From an uncultured Bacteroidaceae bacterium (GTDB taxonomy: Bacteria > Bacteroidota > Bacteroidia > Bacteroidales > Bacteroidaceae): a stretch of 64,000 nt of DNA. Shown in pieces: positions 7,921 to 15,330 of this stretch. The notes beneath the pieces were generated by a model, which was given only the letters and a program-made list of their open reading frames with translations, was not told where the DNA came from and made no database searches. Within the stretch, counting starts at the first letter, position 1, and each line of letters begins with the position of its first letter. Where the stretch lies: contig CAJOLC010000012.1 in the NCBI GenBank assembly GCA_905235305.1, positions 1 to 64,000 on the forward strand, given 5' to 3'. The translations under genes and the position numbers were made by a program.

Positions 7921-9246
7921 TTACATATAATTAATAGATCTTGCTTTTGATTTGCTGATTAAGGTGCCGAGGCGTTGCAGCATGATACGCATGTCGAGCC
8001 AAAAGCCCCAGTTCCGGCTGTACCATACATCAGTCTTCACGCTGCCTTTCGCTTGTGCGGGAGGATAGTAGCTCGTGATTCCTGCCTTCAGGGAATAACC
8101 GGAGGCATAGAGCTGTCTCAGTTCTCGACGATATTCTGCATAATGTTCCGGCAGCATTATCTGTGAGCCTACGATTGTCATGCTGCCCCATAGCACGCAT
8201 AAGAACTGCGGCAACTGTTCCAGTCGGGTTATGGAGAGGAACTTGCCGAAGGGGAAATAGCCGGGGTCGTTGATACCTTCGAGGAAGGAAGGCGCAGCTT
8301 CGAAGTGGCGCGTACGGAAGGTGAGGCATTGGAATGTCTTGCCGTTCATGCCGCACATGGGCCGTGTCGTGAGGACAGGACCTCGGCTTTGCCTCTTGAT
8401 GCATATGAAGGCAATAACTGCAAAGGGTGGGAATACCGTAAGCAGGATAAAAAGACTAATGACGATGTCTGTCAGTCTTTTCGTCATCCTGTTCCAGATG
8501 CTTTGCAGAGGAAGTCTGTCGGGCGAGAGCACACAGACATTGCCACGGCATTCGCTCAGCATCGCTTTGTTCAGGGCAAACACAGGCAGGGGCAGGAGAT
8601 GGAGCTCCAAGCCAAGCTTCCGGCAGGCGTGTGCAATGTCTTCAAACTCTGCCTTCGCTAATGCAGAAGGAGAGCAATAGACGCTTTCTGTCTCGGGATG
8701 TGCTTCGAGATATTCTTCCAGTTGGTGGGCTGTCTGCCCTTCGAGACGAGCAAGTTTAAGGCCGTAGGTGTTCTGCATCAAGGCTTTCTGTTGCCAGGCA
8801 GAGTCATCGTTACAGATGATGATGCCGTGCTCGGAGTGGCGCAGGCTGTAGCGGATGAACCAGCTGTTGAGGATGAGTCGTTCGATGGCCAGTGCTGCAA
8901 AGAAGAGAAGACATGAGAGGTATAGGGTGGAGTTCCTTTCAGTGAATACGGCAAAGGCGAGTACGCTGACGGCAAGGGCTGTCTTCATGGCTTGAGCCAT
9001 TACCTTGTCGCGGCGTGCGGTTCGGCTAAAGGCGTTGTTGGGAATGAAGCGTGTTACGATAAAGAGAATGGCGAGCCCAATGCCAAAGATGGCAGGCCAT
9101 GTGAACGAGGAGCAGGCTCCGATGCTTATGCCTTGCAGAAGTGAGACCACATAGACGCAGGCAGTCAGGAGTAATGCTTCTGCCAGGAGTGTCATATTAT
9201 CCCGAAGCCAATGTCGTACGGATATGTTTGTTTTGTTCTTTTTCAT
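7921..9246 (-). CDS. Divergent polyprenyl-phosphate sugar-phosphate transferase (PF02397 type)
   Basis: 441 residues: four N-terminal membrane helices (about 18-135), a Rossmann-like middle domain, then the C-terminal sugar-transferase domain starting KRLTDIVISLFILL with its re-entrant membrane helix. Normal members move a hexose-1-phosphate to undecaprenyl phosphate to start capsule or exopolysaccharide repeat units. The fold is recognisable (CIKRQSRGPVLTT..MCGMNGKTFQCLTFRTRHF; TRLEQLPQF), but the catalytic Asp-Glu of 'SLDELPQ' reads Glu-Gln here, and 'VGPRP' reads 'VGSQI'. It is divergently placed from the Wzc-type kinase at 9443, so an exopolysaccharide link is likely; catalytic activity is doubtful. 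Confidence 0.85.
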   Translation of the reverse strand: MKKNKTNISVRHWLRDNMTLLAEALLLTACVYVVSLLQGISIGACSSFTWPAIFGIGLAILFIVTRFIPNNAFSRTARRDKVMAQAMKTALAVSVLAFAVFTERNSTLYLSCLLFFAALAIERLILNSWFIRYSLRHSEHGIIICNDDSAWQQKALMQNTYGLKLARLEGQTAHQLEEYLEAHPETESVYCSPSALAKAEFEDIAHACRKLGLELHLLPLPVFALNKAMLSECRGNVCVLSPDRLPLQSIWNRMTKRLTDIVISLFILLTVFPPFAVIAFICIKRQSRGPVLTTRPMCGMNGKTFQCLTFRTRHFEAAPSFLEGINDPGYFPFGKFLSITRLEQLPQFLCVLWGSMTIVGSQIMLPEHYAEYRRELRQLYASGYSLKAGITSYYPPAQAKGSVKTDVWYSRNWGFWLDMRIMLQRLGTLISKSKARSINYM

Positions 9247-9286
9247 GATGGAGGAGGATATGCTTCACGTGCATATACATCGTAGG

Positions 9287-9294
9287 CAAAGTTA
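9287..9294 (-). promoter_or_regulatory. Possible -7 box for the sugar transferase gene
   Basis: The minus strand reads TAACTTTG, 41 nt before the ATG at 9246. No convincing TTG -33 element is seen. Confidence 0.45.
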
Positions 9295-9366
9295 CGACAA
9301 TTTGTGCGAATTAGGGTAAAGAACGGTCAAGAAATCTTTGCTAAGGATAATTTTTCGTGCAAATTC

Positions 9367-9397
9367 TTTAACATTGTTATAATAATTAGTATCTTTG
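9367..9397 (+). promoter_or_regulatory. Promoter of the tyrosine-kinase gene
   Basis: TTT (9367-9369), a 20-nt spacer and TATCTTTG (9390-9397) fit the Bacteroidetes promoter with a one-base -33 mismatch. The ATG follows at 9443. The spacer is very AT-rich. Confidence 0.7.
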
Positions 9398-9442
9398 CCG
9401 CCTGAATGGATAACAGCGCAAACAAATTAATCATAAGGTAAT

Positions 9443-10552
9443 ATGGCAGAGTACGTAGCAAACGATGAATTACAGAAGGAAGAAGAGTCTGGTGGCTTTA
9501 GTCTTTCTGCGATATGGAACATCATAATACTTAACTGGCAGTGGATACTGCTGTCTACAATTATTGCCTTGGGCATAGCCTATTGCTATCTTCGCTATAC
9601 GCAGCCTGTGTATACTTCGGCAATGAAGGTGCTCATCAAGGATGATGACAGCAAGCAGATGTCAAGGGGAGGCAGGATGAATCTGGGCGAGATGGGCGTC
9701 ATCTCCAACAGTAATGGCTTCGACAACGAGCTTGAGATATTGACGAGTATCAATGTGAACAGCCGCGTGGTCAAGGCCTTGAAGCTCTATGTCAGCTATG
9801 CCATCGAGGGGTCTGTCCGCAATATCGAGCAATACCAGAACAATCCCATCATCGTCGACATGCCCCAGCATCAGCTTTCCGTCCTGCGTACGCCTATCGA
9901 GATAGAGATGACCAAGGCTGGAAAAGGCTTGCATGTGTCGGGCCGGGTCAGGATGGCAGGGCAGGGTGCTCCCGTCACCTTCGATTATAACCTGCAGAAG
10001 CTGCCGGGCAGCATCAATACTCCGATGGGTGTCATTATTTTCCAGCAGAACCCTGGCACTAAGTGGAAGGACGAGAAGCTCTACGCCACCATCCTTCCCA
10101 TAGAGACGGCTGCGCGCAGGTACAGAGGCAAGCTTTCGGCAGGGCCTTCGGGCAAGTATACTACCGTGGCACGCATCTCCTTCACCGATACGCAGACAGG
10201 TCGTTCGATTGACTATCTGAATGAGTTGCTCAAGTCCTATAACGAGGATGCCAACGAAGACAAGAACGAGGTGGCAGAGAAGACTGAGGAGTTCATCAAG
10301 GAACGTATTGAGGCCATTCGTGGCGAGCTGGACGTGACGGAGGGTGAGCTTGAGCAGTACAAGAAAAGCAACGAGCTGATTAATCTCACCAATGATGCTA
10401 CGACGGCCCTCTCGAGCACGACGGAGTATCAGAAGAAGCAGGTTGAGTTCGAGACTCAGCTGAACCTCATCAATGCCTTGGTCAACTATGTGAACAACCC
10501 TGCCAATGCCATGCAGGTCATTCCTGCAAACCTCGGACTGGCCAATGCCTGA
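9443..10552 (+). CDS. Wzc-type polysaccharide co-polymerase/tyrosine kinase, N-terminal part (frameshifted gene)
   Basis: 369 residues: cytoplasmic tail, first membrane helix (about 30-50, IIILNWQWILLSTIIALGI), then the Wzz-type periplasmic chain-length domain with a long coiled coil (EEFIKERIEAIRGELD...). It stops at TGA 10550-10552 in 'ANLGLANA'. The next frame continues the family sequence at once (LNTTIAQYNEAVLQRN), so one base appears to be missing around 10548-10550 (GCC-CTG to GCCTG). The intact protein would be about 813 residues. If the break is real the polypeptide lacks its second membrane helix and kinase domain. Confidence 0.9.
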   Translation: MAEYVANDELQKEEESGGFSLSAIWNIIILNWQWILLSTIIALGIAYCYLRYTQPVYTSAMKVLIKDDDSKQMSRGGRMNLGEMGVISNSNGFDNELEILTSINVNSRVVKALKLYVSYAIEGSVRNIEQYQNNPIIVDMPQHQLSVLRTPIEIEMTKAGKGLHVSGRVRMAGQGAPVTFDYNLQKLPGSINTPMGVIIFQQNPGTKWKDEKLYATILPIETAARRYRGKLSAGPSGKYTTVARISFTDTQTGRSIDYLNELLKSYNEDANEDKNEVAEKTEEFIKERIEAIRGELDVTEGELEQYKKSNELINLTNDATTALSSTTEYQKKQVEFETQLNLINALVNYVNNPANAMQVIPANLGLANA

Positions 10553-10581
10553 ATACTACGATAGCCCAGTACAACGAGGCT

Positions 10582-11883
10582 GTGCTGCAGAGGAACCGTT
10601 TGCTCAAGTCTTCCGGCGAGGACAATGCCGTGGTTCAGCGCCTGACGGCTCAGCTGGAGGAGATGTGGCCTTCCATCAAGATGAGCCTTGATGCCATCCG
10701 CAGTGATGTGATGACGCAGAAGGCGGGGGCCGACAGCCAGTACAAGATGTTCAGCAGCCGCATAAGCAGTACGCCCACGCGTGCCTTGACCAACATGAGC
10801 CGCCAGCAGGAGCTCAAGGCCAACCTTTACCTGATGCTTCTGCAGAAGCGTGAGGAGAACTACATCTCCCTGGCCAGCACGGCGGCTAAGGCTCGCCTGA
10901 TCGACTCGCCGCAGCTGATGGGTAAGGTCTCGCCGAAGTCCGACATCATCTGGCTTGCTGCTCTGCTGATAGGATTGTGCCTCCCCATCGCATTGCTGTA
11001 CCTGAAGAACCTGCTCCGTTACCGTATTGAGGGTAGGGAAGATGTGGAGAAGCTGACGAAGATTAGCATCCTGGCAGATATTCCTATGGCCGACAAGGGT
11101 GCAGATGGCGAGAAGGCCCTCGTGGTGCGCGAGAATACCAACAACTCGATGGAGGAGGCGTTCCGCGGCTTACGCACGAACCTGCGCTTCATCCTCGAGG
11201 GGGACGAGAAGGTCATCCTGTGCACGAGTTGCATTCCGGGCGAGGGCAAGACGTTTGTCTGCACTAACCTTGCGATGTCCCTGGCGTTGATGGGCAAGAA
11301 GGTTATCGTGGTGGGACTCGACATCCGCAAGCCTCGTCTGGTGAAGCTCTTTAATATCCCTGCCGACAAGAAGGGCATCACGACCTTCATCTCCGGCAAC
11401 GATGTGTCGTATGCCGCACTTGAGTCCCAGATTGTAAAGGGTGTTGCCAACCAGAACCTCGACGTCCTTCCGGCCGGCATCATACCTCCCAACCCGAGCG
11501 AACTTATATCCCGCGACCAGCTCGACCGTGCCGTGGAATTGCTCAAGGAGCATTACGACTACGTCCTGCTCGACACTCCGCCCATCGGACTGGTCAGCGA
11601 TACGCTCTCCATCGGCCGCGTGGCCGACATGAGCCTCTTTGTATGTCGTGCCGACTACAGTCCACGTAACAACTTCTACCTTATCAATGACCTTAGGAAC
11701 GAGGACAAGTTGCCGAAGATAAACCTCGTGCTCAATGCCATCGACATGAAGAAAAAGAAGTATGGCTACTACTACGGCCTCGGCAAGTACGGCAAGTATG
11801 GCTACGGCAAGGGTCGCTATGGACACTACGGCGTATACGGCCATTACGGAGCCCAGGAAAGCGCGGGATACACGGAGAAGTAA
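10582..11883 (+). CDS. Wzc-type tyrosine autokinase, C-terminal part (frameshifted gene)
   Basis: This continues the gene from 9443 in another frame; family-like sequence is open from about 10549, and 10582 is only the first possible start (GTG). It contains the end of the coiled coil, a GNVR-like segment (PTRALTNMSRQQELKANLY), the second membrane helix (IIWLAALLIGLCLPIALLYL) and the cytoplasmic BY-kinase: Walker A PGEGKTF, A' VVGLDIRKPR, B YVLLDTPP. It ends in a Tyr/Gly-rich tail (KYGYYYGLGKYGKYGYGKGR...) with at least ten tyrosines, the usual autophosphorylation cluster. Such kinases control polymer length and export. No Wza-type export gene is adjacent. Confidence 0.9.
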   Translation: MLQRNRLLKSSGEDNAVVQRLTAQLEEMWPSIKMSLDAIRSDVMTQKAGADSQYKMFSSRISSTPTRALTNMSRQQELKANLYLMLLQKREENYISLASTAAKARLIDSPQLMGKVSPKSDIIWLAALLIGLCLPIALLYLKNLLRYRIEGREDVEKLTKISILADIPMADKGADGEKALVVRENTNNSMEEAFRGLRTNLRFILEGDEKVILCTSCIPGEGKTFVCTNLAMSLALMGKKVIVVGLDIRKPRLVKLFNIPADKKGITTFISGNDVSYAALESQIVKGVANQNLDVLPAGIIPPNPSELISRDQLDRAVELLKEHYDYVLLDTPPIGLVSDTLSIGRVADMSLFVCRADYSPRNNFYLINDLRNEDKLPKINLVLNAIDMKKKKYGYYYGLGKYGKYGYGKGRYGHYGVYGHYGAQESAGYTEK

Positions 11884-11892
11884 GGTGACATT

Positions 11893-11936
11893 AACGCCCT
11901 ATAGAGGATGGCTCATTCCCCTATAGGGCGTTTATA
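11893..11936. terminator. Terminator between the kinase gene and thiD
   Basis: A perfect 12-bp stem (AACGCCCTATAG 11893-11904 / CTATAGGGCGTT 11921-11932) with a 16-nt loop, then TTTAT. It lies 9 nt after the kinase stop, between convergent genes. The T-tract is short. Confidence 0.65.
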
Positions 11937-11987
11937 AAAGTATTGGCATTCATGGGAAGGCCCTATATTTAGGGTTCCCCGAAACAC

Positions 11988-12755
11988 CTACAGACCTGCG
12001 CTGATATAATAGCGCGGACCAGCCAGGAAATAGCTCATGTAGGCCTCGGCCCGTTCGACGGCCGTGGCGAGGTCGTCGCCTTTAGCCAGATGCGTAGCGA
12101 TGGCGCTGGCAAGGGTATCGCCGGTGCCGTTGCGGTCGTCGAGTACGAGTTTCTTCTTGGGATGCGGGGTGACCGTGCCGCTCGCCGTGTCGTAGAGATA
12201 ATCCACCAGGTATTTGCCCTCCTCCACACTCTTCACCAGCACGTTGCACCCCCATTCGGCCAGTTTCTTCAGGTCGCTTTCGGGTTCGGTCATGGCATGT
12301 CCCAACAGGAACTCCGCCTCGCGGACATTCGGCGTGATGAGCGTTGCGAGGGGGAAGAGTTCGTCCTTGTAGGCAGCTATCGCCGCGTCGCTCACCAGCT
12401 GCTCGCCTGCAAAGTTCACGATGACAGGGTCGATGAGGATGGGCTGACGGTTATAGCGTCGCAACACGCCGGCAACGGCATGGATAATCTCATCCGTGGG
12501 CAGGATGCCCGTCTTGATGCAGTCCGCACCGACGGTGCTCAGGAAAGATTCCGCCTGAGAGACTATCAAGTCCACAGGCAGGTGGTGGATGCCCTTGATG
12601 CGGTTCACGTCTTCGTCCACAATACTCGTAAGCGCCGCCGCAGCCCAGCCTCCCTGGCGCGTAATGGCCTTGATGTCTGCCTGAACTCCGGCACTGCCCA
12701 GGGGCTCGCTTCCCGCAATGAGGAAAACCTTGCCCGTATTTATCTTTTTTCCCAT
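11988..12755 (-). CDS. thiD: Hydroxymethylpyrimidine/phosphomethylpyrimidine kinase
   Basis: 255 residues of the ribokinase-like ThiD family. N-terminal IAGSEPLGSAGVQADIKA corresponds to IAGSDSSGGAGIQAD, and the C-terminal anion-hole motif is DDRNGTGDTLASAIAT. ThiD phosphorylates HMP and HMP-P in thiamine pyrophosphate synthesis. The N-terminal motif is a little unusual (EPLG for DSSG), so a role as a related pyridoxine/HMP kinase cannot be excluded. ATG 12755 is preferred; the more upstream TTG (12767) lies inside the -7 box. It stands alone and is convergent with the kinase gene. Confidence 0.85.
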   Translation of the reverse strand: MGKKINTGKVFLIAGSEPLGSAGVQADIKAITRQGGWAAAALTSIVDEDVNRIKGIHHLPVDLIVSQAESFLSTVGADCIKTGILPTDEIIHAVAGVLRRYNRQPILIDPVIVNFAGEQLVSDAAIAAYKDELFPLATLITPNVREAEFLLGHAMTEPESDLKKLAEWGCNVLVKSVEEGKYLVDYLYDTASGTVTPHPKKKLVLDDRNGTGDTLASAIATHLAKGDDLATAVERAEAYMSYFLAGPRYYISAGL

Positions 12756-12764
12756 AACTGGGCG

Positions 12765-12795
12765 CAAAGTTACGCCGAATATAGCGAATAATCAA
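12765..12795 (-). promoter_or_regulatory. thiD promoter, nearly leaderless
   Basis: On the minus strand TTG (12795-12793), 20 nt and TAACTTTG (12772-12765) match the consensus. The ATG at 12755 starts only 9 nt after the -7 box, so the predicted leader is about five nucleotides. Confidence 0.8.
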
Positions 12796-12806
12796 AAATA
12801 AAGTCA

Positions 12807-12814
12807 TAAATTTG
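12807..12814 (+). promoter_or_regulatory. Possible -7 box for the M6 protease gene
   Basis: TAAATTTG fits TAnnTTTG, 54 nt before the ATG at 12869, but no TTG lies at the right spacing. Confidence 0.4.
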
Positions 12815-12868
12815 CAGATGCAACGTGTAATACGTGGCTCAGCGGAATGGTTATTACCATAATATAAT

Positions 12869-14830
12869 ATGAAGAGATACCTGACGACACTGTTTCTGAC
12901 GCTCCTCTGCTGCCTCCCCGTCGCAGCACACCCCCTGGCAAAGAAGGCTCCGGGCCTGCACAGGCATCACACTCTGCGCCTGCCCGACGTCAACCAGCGA
13001 CGCCTGGCCCGACTGGAAAAGATGCGCGAGCAGAACATCGCCCTGCGCCACCGCCAGGGACCCTGGCGCGCAAATGCACAGACGCAAATGAAGAAAGGAC
13101 TCGTCCTGCTCGTGGAATTCCCCGATGCCCGCATGAAGAGCAACGCAGCAGAACAGTGGTACAACCGCTTCAATCAGCAAGGCTTCTCCCTCGATATGCA
13201 TGTCGGATCCGTGCGCGACTACTTCATCGAACAAAGCTACGGCATGCTCACGATAGACTTCGACATAGTCGGACCACTGGAACTATCCATGGACCACGAC
13301 TACTACGGCACGGCACCTAATGATGATCTGGACGACAGAGCTCCCGAGATGGTAATAGAAGCCCTGAAACTCGCCGACCCGCAAGTCGACTATGCCGACT
13401 ATGACTGGGACGGCGATGGCTGGGTGGAGCAGGTCTATGTCATATATGCCGGCCAGACGGAATATGCCACCCAAGGCTATATATGGCCCCACGAGTGGAG
13501 CCTCAATGGCGCAAAACGCTATGGATGCGGCTCCGGATACCAACGCCTGGACGGCGTCTCCATCGACACCTATGCCGTATCCAACGAGCTCTCCGATGCC
13601 ACAACCCTCGAAGGCATAGGCACGGCATGCCACGAATTCAGTCATTGCCTGGGCTTCCCCGACTTCTATGACGTCTACTACACAGGCGGAACCGCAGCAC
13701 AGAACTGGGACGTGCTCGATGGCGGATGCTACAACGGACCGCAGTGGATAGGCGAAGTGCCCAGCCCATACACAGCCTACGAACGATGGACAGCAGGCTG
13801 GATAGACCTCACTCCGCTGACTGCTGCCTGCAGGGTAAAGGATATGCCCGCCATCAACGAGCAGGGCATCGCCTACATCATCAGGAACACAGGCAACGCC
13901 AACGAGTATTATATCCTCGAAAACCGACAGAACATAACCTTCGGGACAGGCAACCGCGGACACGGCCTCATGGTCTGGCATATCGATTACAGCCGCTCAG
14001 CCTGGAACAGAAATGACGTCAACTCCGACAAGAACCACCAACGCATGACCTTCCTGCCTGCCGACGGAAGCGTAGGCGTGCTCACAGGAACGGACTACGA
14101 GGGCTATCTCTACGATATATCTGCAGACGATGAGGCTGGCGACCCCTATCCTGGCTTGCAGAACATAACGGAGGTCCGGCCCCTGACCTGGTACGTTGCC
14201 GAAAGTGGAGGCACTAAGACCCATGCCAACCTGATACACCATATCTCCGAAACCGCCGACGGGAAAATCAACTTCACCTATGGCAATTATATCGCCATAC
14301 CTGCACCGGAAGTCCTTCCCCCAACGAATATCGCTGAAAACTCCTTCACTGCCAACTGGCTTCCCGTAGAAGGCGCCACCAGTTACACACTGGAAGTAAG
14401 ACCGATAAGCAGCGAGGAAGAACCCGTCGTCCTGCCGGAAGAAGGCTCCTCCGGCTTTGGCAGCATCAATGCAGGCCCGACAACAGCACTCGCAGCAGCA
14501 GAAAGGCAGTTCTCCACCTATAGTGTAAAGATGACAGACTCAGAAGGTACAGCCCGGGAGTCCACATTCTATGAAGGCATTACTGCCACCAGCTATACCA
14601 TCGAACCGGCAAGGGCAGATGCTTATTCCTACAGAGTGCAGGCTGTCAGCGATGAGGAAATCTCCGAGTGGTCCGACTGGATGGACGTCGACATAGCCTC
14701 CGGCATCCATGCAATCTCAGCAGATGACGGCCGGAAACATGCAAAATATGATCTCTCAGGCCGTCGCCTGCCACGTCTCCCGCAGCAAGGACTCTTTATA
14801 CAAAGCGGCAGAATCCTCCTGAAAAGGTAG
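12869..14830 (+). CDS. Secreted M6-family (immune-inhibitor-A-like) metalloprotease
   Basis: 653 residues with signal peptide (1-20, cut near VAA-HP). The catalytic zinc motif HEFSHCLGFPD (255-265) gives two His, the Glu and the distal Asp of the M6 family. The upstream part carries the M6 pattern (SVRDYFIEQSYGMLTIDFDIVG; DYDWDGDGWVEQVYVIYAG, probably Ca-binding). A fibronectin-III-like module follows (about 483-610), then a C-terminal tail KYDLSGRRLPRLPQQGLFIQSG...LLKR, which resembles the sorting or tail motif shared by many Prevotella secreted proteins. The function is probably extracellular proteolysis; the substrate is unknown. Confidence 0.9.
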   Translation: MKRYLTTLFLTLLCCLPVAAHPLAKKAPGLHRHHTLRLPDVNQRRLARLEKMREQNIALRHRQGPWRANAQTQMKKGLVLLVEFPDARMKSNAAEQWYNRFNQQGFSLDMHVGSVRDYFIEQSYGMLTIDFDIVGPLELSMDHDYYGTAPNDDLDDRAPEMVIEALKLADPQVDYADYDWDGDGWVEQVYVIYAGQTEYATQGYIWPHEWSLNGAKRYGCGSGYQRLDGVSIDTYAVSNELSDATTLEGIGTACHEFSHCLGFPDFYDVYYTGGTAAQNWDVLDGGCYNGPQWIGEVPSPYTAYERWTAGWIDLTPLTAACRVKDMPAINEQGIAYIIRNTGNANEYYILENRQNITFGTGNRGHGLMVWHIDYSRSAWNRNDVNSDKNHQRMTFLPADGSVGVLTGTDYEGYLYDISADDEAGDPYPGLQNITEVRPLTWYVAESGGTKTHANLIHHISETADGKINFTYGNYIAIPAPEVLPPTNIAENSFTANWLPVEGATSYTLEVRPISSEEEPVVLPEEGSSGFGSINAGPTTALAAAERQFSTYSVKMTDSEGTARESTFYEGITATSYTIEPARADAYSYRVQAVSDEEISEWSDWMDVDIASGIHAISADDGRKHAKYDLSGRRLPRLPQQGLFIQSGRILLKR

Positions 14831-14868
14831 CTCCTTCTCTTACCTATTATATTATATATTTAGGGCAT

Positions 14869-15000
14869 GTGCACGCATGCATATTCAATGGCGCACGCAT
14901 GCATATTCAATGGCGCACGCATGCGTATTCAATGGCACACGCATGCGTATTCAATGGCACATGCATGCGTATTCAATGGCACATGCATGCCCGTGCAGGG
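14869..15000. repeat. 22-bp tandem array A2 (six units)
   Basis: Six back-to-back units of exactly 22 bp (14869, 14891, 14913, 14935, 14957, 14979). The first five end in TATTCAATG; each has a GCATGC/ATGCAT palindrome inside a run of alternating purines and pyrimidines; the sixth is degenerate at its end. It starts 38 nt after the protease stop. The remaining spacer to 15236 holds no gene that I can support. Confidence 0.95.
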
Positions 15001-15236
15001 AATCCCCTATACCGCGTCCGGCAACACGGCAGACTGTAAAAGTAAAGCCACCATTAATGCCTTAGCAGGTCTTGGTAGGATACTGCAACAGGCAAAGAAA
15101 TCTGAATACTCTGCTCTCGAGGTTCATAAACGGGGTAAATAGGGCCTTTTCCTGCCAAAAGTCTTATTCAATTGAATAAAATTAACCATGTTGTGTTAAA
15201 TAACCTTAAAATAGATGCCTTTTTCGTTGTGATGTG

Positions 15237-15266
15237 TTTCTTATCGTTTAAAAAAATGTAAATTTG
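15237..15266 (+). promoter_or_regulatory. Probable promoter of the fasciclin-SusCD operon
   Basis: TTT (15237-15239), 19 nt and TAAATTTG (15259-15266) fit the Bacteroidetes consensus with one -33 mismatch. The ATG follows at 15331, and no other promoter-like site lies in the short gaps of the 16.7-kb operon. Confidence 0.6.
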
Positions 15267-15330
15267 CTTAGTTCAATGCGTGTAAAAGCGCAAAAAGCTG
15301 CGAAAAATATCAAAAAAACTAAAATAAACA

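Noticed and set aside
10540..10590. Programmed ribosomal frameshift in the kinase gene
   Set aside because: No slippery heptamer or downstream structure; a single missing base or real mutation explains it better.
14867..15142. A 91-residue frame with repeated MAHA/IQWH peptides
   Set aside because: It is translation of the 22-bp array and shows no support as a gene.
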